Source of the DNA: Paenibacillus cellulosilyticus
Lineage (GTDB): Bacteria; Bacillota; Bacilli; Paenibacillales; Paenibacillaceae
NCBI RefSeq assembly: GCF_003182255.1
Contig: NZ_QGTQ01000004.1
Coordinates: 62,001 to 126,000, forward strand
Direction: 5' to 3'
DNA length: 64,000 nucleotides
The notes below the pieces were generated by a model that saw only the letters and a list, made by a program, of their open reading frames with translations, was not told the origin of the DNA and did not search any database. This document shows, one piece after another, positions 35,135 through 42,575 of this stretch (its first letter is position 1; each line of letters opens with the position of its first letter). A program made the translations under genes and the position numbers.

Positions 35135-35170
35135 TGAAAAAACCTGACCGCTATAAATGACGGTCAGGTT
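35135..35170 (-). terminator. Terminator after qcrC
   Basis: AACCTGACCG (35141-35150) pairs with CGGTCAGGTT (35161-35170), followed on the minus strand by six T. It separates qcrABC from ypjA-ypjB. Confidence 0.9.
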
Positions 35171-35183
35171 CTGTTGTACATCA

Positions 35184-36053
35184 TTATTGAGCTTTCTTTT
35201 GCTTCGCGAGCCAAGACGTAATCTGATCGATCTCTTCAGCCGTGAGCTTATCTTTGAAGGATGGCATGTTGCCGTTACCATTCGTTACTGTATTAACGAG
35301 TTCTTCTTTCGAAAGAACATCGCCGATACCATGCAGCGAAGGCACCTTCATTTTGGAGTTACCATTCAGGTCAGCAGCGTGGCAGGCGATGCAGTTCGCT
35401 TTTGCGATTTCCATTGCTGGATCATCTGCATCAACGAGTGCAACTGTCTCTTCCTTCTTAACTGCGCTGTACGATTCACCCTTCTCAGCAGCTTCACGCG
35501 CTTTCTCTTCACGCTCGATATGCTCTGGAACTGTACCTGTGATCTCCAGCTCGTGCTGGTAGTGATCCCAAGATACTTTCGTCAAGTACACGAGCGAGAA
35601 TAGCGACAATATCATCAAAGCCGAAGCTACTGGACGACGATAGAAGCGGCGTTCTTTGCCTGTATCCAGGAATGGAGCAAGCAGCAATGCGCCGAACGCA
35701 ATACCTGGAACAAGAACTGCGCCCAGTACGACATAATCACCAGAAGCATAAGGATATTTCAAATATTGATACAGGAACAGGAAGTACCAGTCCGGCATCG
35801 GAATGAAAGCAGTATTCGTTGGATCCGCCGGATAACCGAGTGGCGGAGCCTCAGCGATCGTCAGTACGAGGAAACCAACAAGAACGACGCAGCCGACCAG
35901 CCATTCCTTGAGCAGGAAGTTAGGAATGAACACTTCCGATTTGCCTGGGAAAGCGGTGTAGTCGGGCGGTACGCTGTTTTTGTTTGTCCGCTTGCGTATG
36001 CGGGAGTCTCCGACGTAGACGATCTTCTCATCAGATTTATGACCATGCGCCAT
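35184..36053 (-). CDS. qcrC: Menaquinol-cytochrome c reductase, cytochrome b/c subunit
   Basis: 289 residues. It fuses a subunit IV-like membrane part (three membrane segments, with PPLGYPADPTNTAFIPMPDWYFLF) to a C-terminal cytochrome c domain whose haem site is CIACH near residue 220 and whose axial methionine is probably in NGNMPSFKDKL. It is part of the bc complex that passes electrons from menaquinol to cytochrome c at the membrane. Last gene of qcrABC, 19 bases after qcrB. Confidence 0.95.
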   Translation of the reverse strand: MAHGHKSDEKIVYVGDSRIRKRTNKNSVPPDYTAFPGKSEVFIPNFLLKEWLVGCVVLVGFLVLTIAEAPPLGYPADPTNTAFIPMPDWYFLFLYQYLKYPYASGDYVVLGAVLVPGIAFGALLLAPFLDTGKERRFYRRPVASALMILSLFSLVYLTKVSWDHYQHELEITGTVPEHIEREEKAREAAEKGESYSAVKKEETVALVDADDPAMEIAKANCIACHAADLNGNSKMKVPSLHGIGDVLSKEELVNTVTNGNGNMPSFKDKLTAEEIDQITSWLAKQKKAQ

Positions 36054-36072
36054 CGTAATAACCTCCCTTCGC

Positions 36073-36744
36073 TTATAGCGGTCCCGAAATGCCTTGTTTA
36101 CGAATCATGAAGAAGTGGCCTGCAAGCAGGGCGAGCAACGCGCCTGGCAGGAAGAAGACGTGAATCGCGAAGAAGCGCGTCAGCGTCTGCGCACCTACGA
36201 TCGTACCGCCCTGCATCAGTTCTTTCAAATAAACACCGATGTACGGAACGGATTCGGCAATTTGCATACCGACCTTCGTAGCGTAGTAAGCTTTGTTATC
36301 CCACGGCAGCAAGTAGCCCGTGAAACCGAGACCAAGCATAACGAAGAAGATAAGCATCCCGACAACCCAGTTCATTTCGCGCGGTGCTTTGTAAGAACCG
36401 GTGAAGAAGACACGAAGGGTATGTAAGAACATCATAACGATTACAAGACTAGCGCCCCAGTGGTGCATACCGCGAACGATACCGCCGAATGCTACCTTGT
36501 GCTGCAAGTAATCGACACTGGCATAAGCATTGTTAATATCCGGTACAAAGTACATCGTCAAGAACATACCGGACAGAATTTGGATAACCGTGATGAAAAA
36601 CGTCAAGCCGCCGAAGCAGTACACGAATGCGGAGAAGTGGTGCGCAGGGTTAACGTGCTCAGGCACTTCATGATCCGCTACGTCCCTCCACAACGGCGCT
36701 ACATCAAGACGTTCGTCAATCCAGTTGTATACAGCTTTAAACAT
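36073..36744 (-). CDS. qcrB: Menaquinol-cytochrome c reductase, cytochrome b6 subunit
   Basis: 223 residues, the short b6-type cytochrome b with four membrane segments. Haem ligands are in HHFSAFVYCFGG...GMHHWGASLVIVMMFLHTLRVFFTGSY-like segments, with RGMHHWGAS near residue 90 and FFAIHVFFLPG near 190. It lies between qcrA and qcrC, all with gaps under 20 bases. Confidence 0.95.
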   Translation of the reverse strand: MFKAVYNWIDERLDVAPLWRDVADHEVPEHVNPAHHFSAFVYCFGGLTFFITVIQILSGMFLTMYFVPDINNAYASVDYLQHKVAFGGIVRGMHHWGASLVIVMMFLHTLRVFFTGSYKAPREMNWVVGMLIFFVMLGLGFTGYLLPWDNKAYYATKVGMQIAESVPYIGVYLKELMQGGTIVGAQTLTRFFAIHVFFLPGALLALLAGHFFMIRKQGISGPL

Positions 36745-36761
36745 CTGACTTTGCGCCTCCT

Positions 36762-37277
36762 TTATACACGCGTATTCGGCTTAATTGGACCGAGATAAAC
36801 AAAGCCGCCATCCAGCTTCACTTCGTACTCGTCAAGCGGATTTGGCGCAACGCTTAGGTTCTTACCATCTCTGGTATAGTGCGCACCGTGGCACGGACAA
36901 ACGTATTGATCGCTGTTCTCCGTATTCCAGCCAATGGTACATCCCAAGTGTTTGCACACAGGCGATAATGCAAAAATGTTTCCGTTCGCGTCCTTCGAAA
37001 CCCATGCGACGAGCTCCGCTTCACTCTCGTACCAGCCGTCGACTTGATGGATTTTGAATTTGTATTCCACCGGATCGTTCGTAATTTTCGCTTCTTCCAC
37101 CACTTTAATGAACGCGCTCTCTTCTTTCTTCTGCAAGAGCGGATCAACAGCGAATCGAATCATTGGAAGCGCGACGCCGCCAGCCATGAAAGCGGTTGTT
37201 CCACCGAGTGTATACGACAAAAATTGACGCCGGGACATCTCTTTGCGCACCGGTTTTTGACCTTCGTGGTTGCTCAT
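36762..37277 (-). CDS. qcrA: Menaquinol-cytochrome c reductase, Rieske iron-sulfur subunit
   Basis: 171 residues. A twin-arginine-like anchor (SRRQFLSYTLGGTTAFMAGG) is followed by the Rieske domain whose 2Fe-2S ligands are CKHLGC and CPCHGAHY. ATG at 37277 is preferred to a longer in-frame start at 37331 because the shorter protein begins at the usual distance from the twin arginines. First gene of qcrABC behind a good promoter. Confidence 0.94.
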   Translation of the reverse strand: MSNHEGQKPVRKEMSRRQFLSYTLGGTTAFMAGGVALPMIRFAVDPLLQKKEESAFIKVVEEAKITNDPVEYKFKIHQVDGWYESEAELVAWVSKDANGNIFALSPVCKHLGCTIGWNTENSDQYVCPCHGAHYTRDGKNLSVAPNPLDEYEVKLDGGFVYLGPIKPNTRV

Positions 37278-37358
37278 CTTCTGTTCTACCCCCTTTGCCA
37301 ACCATATCTCCCGTCTTGTCCAAAGTGACAAAACTGTGGACGAACTAAGACATTTTCT

Positions 37359-37387
37359 ATAATATCCTAGGTGTATGGGAGCGTCAA
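37359..37387 (-). promoter_or_regulatory. qcrABC promoter
   Basis: On the minus strand TTGACG (37387-37382), a 17-base spacer and TATTAT (37364-37359), about 80 bases before the qcrA start. Close to the sigma-A consensus. Confidence 0.75.
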
Positions 37388-37533
37388 GAATATGGAAGAC
37401 GTTATTTTGACCGATGCAAATAGCGTTTCATTTTTGTTATGAAATTGTCACAATTACACGGGAACCTATTCCCCTAACTCATGACGTCGACATTGTTTTC
37501 CCCATATTAGGAATATATTATGCATCAAACTGG

Positions 37534-37953
37534 TTATACATGGGTCGCAGGCGTCCACATGGAACGTATTTCCTGTCCAATTTGCACAGCAGAGGGAACT
37601 TCTCCCGTTGGAGCAGGTGCAAACACGAGATCTGCCGATGGTGGTGCGAGATTTGTCAAGCGAACACTTACTACTATTATATAGCGGAAGCCTGTCCGTT
37701 TGAGCGAAGCGCACAACTGCTCAACGATCGAGTGGCCCTCTTCCTCACCTGTATAGTGGCATGCTGGATATGTAACGACTCTTCCTTTGAACGGAATCTC
37801 AATACCGTCCATTATGTCTCTCAAATCTTCGAGTGCACGCGTTGCCTCAGCAGGCGACTCCAAACCTGTCATCCCTGTTACTGGCAGCAAACACGTATCT
37901 AGATATGGTTGTAGCTCTTCCCACTTGGCGCTTTCAATTTCACTGAATTTCAT
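37534..37953 (-). CDS. ypiF: DUF2487 family protein YpiF
   Basis: 139 residues, soluble, starting MKFSEIESAKWEELQPYLDTCLLPVTGM. The ATG at 37953 follows AAAGGGAG. It matches YpiF by position just before qcrA and by its LPVTG...CHYTGEEEG-type sequence, as I recall it. Function unknown. Confidence 0.78.
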   Translation of the reverse strand: MKFSEIESAKWEELQPYLDTCLLPVTGMTGLESPAEATRALEDLRDIMDGIEIPFKGRVVTYPACHYTGEEEGHSIVEQLCASLKRTGFRYIIVVSVRLTNLAPPSADLVFAPAPTGEVPSAVQIGQEIRSMWTPATHV

Positions 37954-38031
37954 CGAATCTCCCTTTCCTTCCTTATGTGCTGTCATCCTCCCATCGTAAC
38001 GCGCCTTCCTTCGTTTGCCAACCCATTCCGC

Positions 38032-38074
38032 ACAAAAATAGCCTGCACCGTGCCATGACGGACATCAGGCTATT
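38032..38074 (-). terminator. Terminator after the IDEAL-domain gene
   Basis: AATAGCCTG (38037-38045) pairs with CAGGCTATT (38066-38074); the minus-strand tail is TTTTTG. Confidence 0.82.
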
Positions 38075-38098
38075 CGAAGTTTTTCAAATCGCAGCCGG

Positions 38099-38287
38099 TT
38101 AATGAGAAAGACGAATTGCGTTCAATTGTTCTGCAAGTCGATGGAACGTATCCTCATCGCCACTAGCAAGCGCTAGGTCGATATCGCGATAAATCCGTTC
38201 GGTACGAAATTTCAGAACCGCGTCGTCCAATACCATCTCTGCCGCCAAACCTAGCATTGTTTCATACGTTGCTTTCATTTTGTCCAT
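38099..38287 (-). CDS. Small IDEAL-domain protein
   Basis: 62 residues from ATG 38287, 6 bases after GGAGGTG. The middle reads DIDLALASGDEDTFHRLAEQLN, matching the IDEAL motif (acidic ID-ALA then D-F-LAE-L). The domain occurs in YpiB of B. subtilis, encoded at the same map position, but there it is the tail of a larger protein; here it stands alone. Function unknown. Confidence 0.75.
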   Translation of the reverse strand: MDKMKATYETMLGLAAEMVLDDAVLKFRTERIYRDIDLALASGDEDTFHRLAEQLNAIRLSH

Positions 38288-38308
38288 AGGATACACCTCC
38301 AACCGGGG

Positions 38309-38649
38309 TTAAGAGATCCTATATTCTTTTCCTTTCACCACGTAGCTTTCCATCGTCTTTCTCATGCGCTGCAAATCGTCTTTGGTCCATTATCTGACGA
38401 CTTTGGCGGGTGATCCGAGAGAAAGAGTATAGGGTGGAATCTTTTTTATTCTCGGTTACGATTGAACCGGCTCCTACTAAATCATATTCACCGCGTTCAA
38501 CTCCGCTCCGTGCGAAGGCCCCCCATTCCAATTAATGTGCCTCTGCCTATTAGGAAGCATGGGCACTTGGAGGATGGCAAACCGATACTACTTACATCAT
38601 TTCCGCCACATACACACTATTGCCGGATCGGCATAATTCCTTTATGCAT
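38309..38649 (-). pseudogene. Broken gamma-carbonic-anhydrase-like (hexapeptide repeat) gene
   Basis: On the minus strand three frames give consecutive parts of one left-handed beta-helix protein. First MHKGIMPIRQ and VYVAE (38649-38600), then IGRGTLIGMGG (around 38545-38515) and GVERGEYDLVGAGSIVTENKK (38510-38440). Last, in another frame, IPPYTLSLGSPAKVVR, a stop, then WTKDDLQRMRKTMESYVVKG (38430-38310). Most of the middle repeats are lost and stops and frameshifts interrupt the rest. The intact family includes YtoA/CaiE-like acyltransferase or carbonic anhydrase homologues. Confidence 0.75.
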
Positions 38650-38717
38650 AATCCACACTACCGCTGCTTCTCTTTCGTCTGACAATGTTCTGCTAGTCTA
38701 TTAGTTGTATTGGAATG

Positions 38718-39935
38718 TCAACGATTGGAACGTACAGCTTCTTCCTTAAAGGCATTCCCAATAACAGCACTGCCAAGCTTCGTCATCCGGATTACCGTCC
38801 CGTACCGTTCATGCTCTCCGATACGAACCAATCCAAGATGTAGCATCATCGCGACGATTCGCTGAGCGAATACCGATTCCGAAGTATCATAATAGTACGG
38901 CTTCACATAGGGAAGCAGCGTACGCTGGAGCGACTCTGCAGTAACCCAGTTTCTAGCTAACCGGTCGATCCAATTCACTAATGCGAGCAAATTCGGAATC
39001 GGATTTTTGTACAGTCTGAGCCAATAACGATATAGCTTAGCCGTTTCGTCCAGCTGCTCTTCCGACAATTTGTCTTCTCCAGCTTGCGTGAGCGTTAAAC
39101 GCTCCGTCGCTTCGACGAGCAGCTTGCTGTCTGTCGCGTAGTCGTACAGCAGTGCTAATCGATTCGGATAAACATGAAACTTGCGTCCATACCCGAACCG
39201 CCATTCCCCTTTCTGAGGAAGTGATTCACGTACACCCATATGCTCGATAAGCTGCTGCAGGTTGCGCTTATACATGGACCCATCTGTTGATGTCGGCACC
39301 TCGTAACGCTGTACATACTGCAGCATATGGTACAAATCTTCGCTCAGCAGCCCTTGTTCATCTCGATATGCGTTCGGCTCTTCGGCTGCTTCCACCAGAA
39401 TGGACATCTTGCGTTCCAGCGTGTCTCTTAATCTTGTTTTCAAATCGGCTGGTACATGAAACATATACCGATTCGGACCCGCCAATCCATTAAAGAGCCA
39501 CCCCTGATGCTTGAACTTCAAAATAATATCTCGTGGTGTTACCTCTTTGACGGGGTTCGAAGCTTTGGAACGTTTCTTCGTTGCCTGCGAACTTTTCGCT
39601 TTGCTTGTCCCCTTGGACTCAGTTGGCTGCCCTTCAGCGGTTGAACTAGCAGGCTTCGTCAGATCCTCTCCAAATTTGCTCTGCTGAATCCGTGCTGTTA
39701 GATCCTCCATGCTAAACGATGTTCTCGTGTCAAACAGCAAGGAGTTTAGAAACCTCAAATCTTCTAATCCTAAACGACCAACCTGCTCCTCGAAAATTTC
39801 CCTTCGGCTAACGGCGGAGAGAATCGTCTGAATCAATTCGTTTTTGGAATTTCCGTTGCATTCGCATTGATATTCAACCGCAATCCGACTAAGCTGTCCA
39901 ATATCGGCGTAACCAAGCATATCGGCCAAATTCAT
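38718..39935 (-). CDS. Unknown 405-residue protein, possibly DNA-associated
   Basis: Starts MNLADMLGYADIGQLSRIA behind AGGAGGG. The first 90 residues resemble a helix-extended-loop or SAP-like start (NSKNELIQTILSAVSRREIFEEQVGRL). A lysine/serine-rich linker (about 95-130) and a helical C-terminal part with possible winged-helix pieces (ERLTLTQAGEDKLSEEQ; ERYGTVIRMTKLGSAVIGNAF) follow. There is no membrane segment. I do not recognise the family with certainty; helicase-associated domains of Actinobacteria and Bacillota look similar in outline. Confidence 0.7.
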   Translation of the reverse strand: MNLADMLGYADIGQLSRIAVEYQCECNGNSKNELIQTILSAVSRREIFEEQVGRLGLEDLRFLNSLLFDTRTSFSMEDLTARIQQSKFGEDLTKPASSTAEGQPTESKGTSKAKSSQATKKRSKASNPVKEVTPRDIILKFKHQGWLFNGLAGPNRYMFHVPADLKTRLRDTLERKMSILVEAAEEPNAYRDEQGLLSEDLYHMLQYVQRYEVPTSTDGSMYKRNLQQLIEHMGVRESLPQKGEWRFGYGRKFHVYPNRLALLYDYATDSKLLVEATERLTLTQAGEDKLSEEQLDETAKLYRYWLRLYKNPIPNLLALVNWIDRLARNWVTAESLQRTLLPYVKPYYYDTSESVFAQRIVAMMLHLGLVRIGEHERYGTVIRMTKLGSAVIGNAFKEEAVRSNR

Positions 39936-39948
39936 CGTGTTCCCTCCT

Positions 39949-40027
39949 CACATCAGGACCTTTGAACAGAGTTCAAAGTCACTCTGCTACCACATCAGGA
40001 CAATGGAGTTCAAAGTCTCTCCGCTTA
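39949..40027. repeat. Imperfect tandem duplication upstream of the 405-residue gene
   Basis: CACATCAGGAC...GAGTTCAAAGTC-CTC-GCT-AC occurs at 39949-39990 and again at 39991-40027. The first copy also forms the hairpin CTTTGAAC-AGA-GTTCAAAG. Confidence 0.7.
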
Positions 40028-40131
40028 CGTTGAATGTATTACCATTATGGGAAGAACATCATTATTTAAAACATCGATCGGCAAAATGTGAAAACCTTTT
40101 TCAATTTTTATCAAATGATCGACTATGCTAT

Positions 40132-40171
40132 ACGCAAAAAAGACCGCTCAGCCATAAGGCCAAACGGTCTT
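40132..40171 (-). terminator. Terminator after the histidine phosphatase gene
   Basis: AAGACCG (40140-40146) pairs with CGGTCTT (40165-40171); six T follow on the minus strand. Confidence 0.82.
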
Positions 40172-40177
40172 CTTTCA

Positions 40178-40759
40178 TTATACTTCAACGTGCGCGGTGC
40201 AATTATAAAGCAGCGGTGTCCAACCTTCGTTGTTCCATTCGAGAATCGAATACGAGAGATTGCCGATATGATTATCTTCAAGTGATTCGCATAGGACCGG
40301 CAGTAATGCCGCAATCAATCCTCCATGCGATACAACAAGCAGCGACATATCAGGCTTCTCATGTCTCCATTGTTCAACAAATGCATGAGCCCGTTCACGA
40401 ACCGCTTCCATCGGTTCAATCCCGTTAACATGTTCAACCGGCCACTCGCTGCCCCAGCGTTCCTCTCGCTCCGAGCGGGTAGTGCCTTCCATATCGCCAA
40501 AATACCGTTCCCGCAGCCGCTGGTCACCTGGCAGCAGCGGTACATCGATGGCTTCTGCAATAATTCGTGCCGTCTCATTCGCACGAATCAAATCACTTGA
40601 TATTACCGCATCCCACTTGCGATCCTCGGATGCGATTCGTCTACCCAATGCTTTCGCTTGACGAATTCCTTCTTCGTTCAAAGCAATATCGGTCTGTCCT
40701 TGAATGCGTCCAACTGCATTCCAATCGGTCTGACCATGTCTAACAAGACCTATTATCAC
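40178..40759 (-). CDS. Histidine phosphatase family protein (phosphoglycerate mutase-like)
   Basis: 193 residues with the phosphohistidine motif LVRHGQTDWN at residues 5-14, acidic RLRERYFGDMEG near 85 and the second histidine in VVSHGGLIAALL near 145. Branch-2-like broad phosphatases and cobalamin or mutase relatives all share this. The length and EWPVEHVNG segment do not settle the substrate. GTG at 40759 is chosen because residues before it do not belong to the fold. Confidence 0.85.
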   Translation of the reverse strand: MIIGLVRHGQTDWNAVGRIQGQTDIALNEEGIRQAKALGRRIASEDRKWDAVISSDLIRANETARIIAEAIDVPLLPGDQRLRERYFGDMEGTTRSEREERWGSEWPVEHVNGIEPMEAVRERAHAFVEQWRHEKPDMSLLVVSHGGLIAALLPVLCESLEDNHIGNLSYSILEWNNEGWTPLLYNCTAHVEV

Positions 40760-40807
40760 GCTTCTATCAACTCCAACCCAAAGGTACTGCCGCATCCAAC
40801 ATCAGCA

Positions 40808-41416
40808 TTATTTCCGTGTACGAGCAAACCAATTCGAAAGCAGCAGTGTTGCGATAACGCCGAATAAGGAGAACACAATCCAATATTGCGGTACTGTCGG
40901 TACGACTTTTAGTACGAACGGATCACTAATACTCGCTACAGGTACTTGGGCATAAAACTCGCCGCCTAGTACAGAGCCGTCATCGCCAGCACTCGCCGTT
41001 TCGAGCAATCCCGTCATCGGCTCCATATTCTGAGCGGACGAACCCCAGTCTCCGAAAATAGCGAATAGCAGTCCGCTGACAAAAATCGCCAAGCAGCACG
41101 CGATGAGGGCGGTGCTTCGGAAGCGGAACGACGCTGTGAAGCGATAGGACCGCTCATGAACTGGCCGAAGATGTTCCATATCCGCATAAATGCGGTCCAT
41201 AACGGATCGATTCATTCGATAGGAATCATCATCCAACTCTTGTTCGAAATCCTCAGACAGCGACCGAATAATCAGATCGCTCTCTTCCCACAAGCGTAGT
41301 TGTTCCGCGCATGCCGGACAATCCAAGAGATGACGGTCTATAGCCGTTCTTTCATCGTCCTGTTCGGGGAGATCCCAATACAGACCGAGTTTCTCTTGAC
41401 ATTCGTCGCATCTCAT
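40808..41416 (-). CDS. Anti-sigma factor with zinc-finger (zf-HC2) domain
   Basis: 202 residues. The N-terminal zinc-binding anti-sigma motif is CDECQEKL...RHLLDCPACAEQL (cysteines plus histidine in the HC2 pattern). Two membrane segments lie near residues 101-120 (STALIACCLAIFVSGLLFAIFG) and near the C-terminus (WIVFSLFGVIATLLLSNWF). So the sigma-binding end is inside and a loop of about 55 residues outside. Overlaps the sigma gene by ATGA, which is usual for sigma/anti-sigma pairs. Confidence 0.88.
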   Translation of the reverse strand: MRCDECQEKLGLYWDLPEQDDERTAIDRHLLDCPACAEQLRLWEESDLIIRSLSEDFEQELDDDSYRMNRSVMDRIYADMEHLRPVHERSYRFTASFRFRSTALIACCLAIFVSGLLFAIFGDWGSSAQNMEPMTGLLETASAGDDGSVLGGEFYAQVPVASISDPFVLKVVPTVPQYWIVFSLFGVIATLLLSNWFARTRK

Positions 41417-42012
41417 CGCGTTCTCATCCCTTCATATGACTCCACCGCAACAATCGACTCGTCAAAATATGGCTCGAGCTGTGTCTTCACACTTGCCCGT
41501 GCGCGGAACAGCAGCGATTTTACAGAACTGACGGTCTGCCCCAAAATGCTGGCAATCTCCTGATAATCAAGCTGTTCATATTCACGAAGGATGAGCGCGG
41601 ATCGTTGTTTTTCTGGCAAATTGTTAATTGCCTCGCGTACCATGGACATGCGTTCGTTCTGCAGCAAGCGTAATTCCGGCACGACATCCGGCGGGGCCAA
41701 TGGAATGACATTCGATTCTTCCAGCGGCACATTGCCTGCCTTCTGCTTACGCAGCTCGCTGAGCACGGTGTTGCGAGCGATTGTATATAACCACGTCGAG
41801 AAAGATGCATCCAATTCACGGAAGGAATGTAGGCTTCTATAGGCTTTATAGAACGTCTCCGAGCATAAATCCTCCGCCATAAGCTCGAGCCTAGCGCTCT
41901 TGAGCATATGATAAATAAAGGCGAGGATCTTACGCTGGTATCGCCGCATCAATTCCGCATACATTTGGACATTGCCGTCTTTAATTTCTCGTATCAATTG
42001 GGTGTCGGTCAC
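41413..42012 (-). CDS. ECF-type RNA polymerase sigma factor
   Basis: 199 residues. Region 2 (AELMRRYQRKILAFIYHMLKS, then AEDLCSETFYKAYRSLHSF with the STWLYTIARN end) and region 4 (LPEKQRSALILREYEQLDYQEIASILGQTVSSVKSLLFRARASVK) are clear. The GTG start at 42012 follows GGGGAGG. A possible ECF-type promoter lies just upstream, suggesting it transcribes itself. The signal and regulon are unknown. Confidence 0.92.
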   Translation of the reverse strand: MTDTQLIREIKDGNVQMYAELMRRYQRKILAFIYHMLKSARLELMAEDLCSETFYKAYRSLHSFRELDASFSTWLYTIARNTVLSELRKQKAGNVPLEESNVIPLAPPDVVPELRLLQNERMSMVREAINNLPEKQRSALILREYEQLDYQEIASILGQTVSSVKSLLFRARASVKTQLEPYFDESIVAVESYEGMRTR

Positions 42013-42064
42013 GACTGGCGAACCTCCCCACCTGCGGAGTCTTCTCGGTTCGGCCTAACTATTG

Positions 42065-42090
42065 TACCGAATCGAAAGCAAAAAGTTTCT
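42065..42090 (-). promoter_or_regulatory. Candidate ECF self-promoter of the sigma/anti-sigma pair
   Basis: On the minus strand AGAAAC (42090-42085), a 16-base spacer and GGTA (42068-42065), close to the TGAAAC-N16-CGTA pattern of SigW-like factors. It stands about 50 bases before the sigma start. Confidence 0.4.
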
Positions 42091-42352
42091 GTACTTCTAA
42101 AATAAATATGAAGAACGACAAAATCGTTATTAAATAAGTTCAACTTATGCGTCTAAATTCCTGCCTCTTTCGACATAGATGGCATACAGATTTTGCAAAC
42201 CCTTTCCCTGCCAAATGCTCCTGTATTGTATCACAACCTTGATCCATGGTGGATAAATATTTGACAAAGAAACAATTCCCAGTTGCCCCCGACGAAACAA
42301 GCAGATCATTAACTTTTCTTCAGAAGTTTGGAAAGGCTTTCATTATAATCGC

Positions 42353-42381
42353 TTGACAAAATGAAAACGTATACATATAAT
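42353..42381 (+). promoter_or_regulatory. Consensus sigma-A promoter of a small RNA
   Basis: TTGACA (42353-42358), a 17-base spacer and TATAAT (42376-42381): a perfect match to the vegetative consensus. No plus-strand protein gene follows for 2.6 kb. Confidence 0.88.
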
Positions 42382-42387
42382 AAAAGT

Positions 42388-42468
42388 ACAGTATGGTTTC
42401 TCTCCACTCCTATCCAAATACTTCGCACTTTGTGCGGACCACCTCCTATCGAGGTGGTTTTTTTTTTG
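42388..42468 (+). ncRNA. Probable stand-alone small RNA, about 80 nt
   Basis: The perfect promoter would start a transcript near 42388. It contains the C-rich stretch TTTCTCTCCACTCCTATCC (42397 on), a hairpin CGCAC-TTT-GTGCG (42424-42436), and ends in the terminator ACCACCTC-CTATC-GAGGTGGT (42438-42458) with ten T. An ATG at 42393 lacks a ribosome site, so coding is unlikely. Pyrimidine-rich UCUCUCC and ACCUCCU segments could pair with ribosome binding sites, as C-rich sRNAs of other Bacillota do. I cannot name a family. Confidence 0.7.
42438..42468 (+). terminator. Terminator of the small RNA
   Basis: ACCACCTC (42438-42445) pairs exactly with GAGGTGGT (42451-42458), followed by a ten-base T-run. 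Confidence 0.92.
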
Positions 42469-42515
42469 CCATTATTTCTTACCCCCATCCATAGGCTGCT
42501 CAAACACTTTTTTCA

Positions 42516-42566
42516 TTAAAAATAAAGAGACTGCCCAGAATCATCCTCGAAGAGGATTGGACAGTC
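42516..42566 (-). terminator. Likely terminator after tyrA
   Basis: An outer stem GACTG/CAGTC (42529-42533, 42562-42566) and an inner stem ATCCTC/GAGGAT (42543-42557) are separated by mismatches. A T-rich tail follows on the minus strand. Confidence 0.55.
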
Positions 42567-42575
42567 CCATTCCAT

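Noticed and set aside
42393-42515. Small ORF in the RNA at 42388
   Set aside because: The ATG has no ribosome site and the frame runs through the terminator hairpin.
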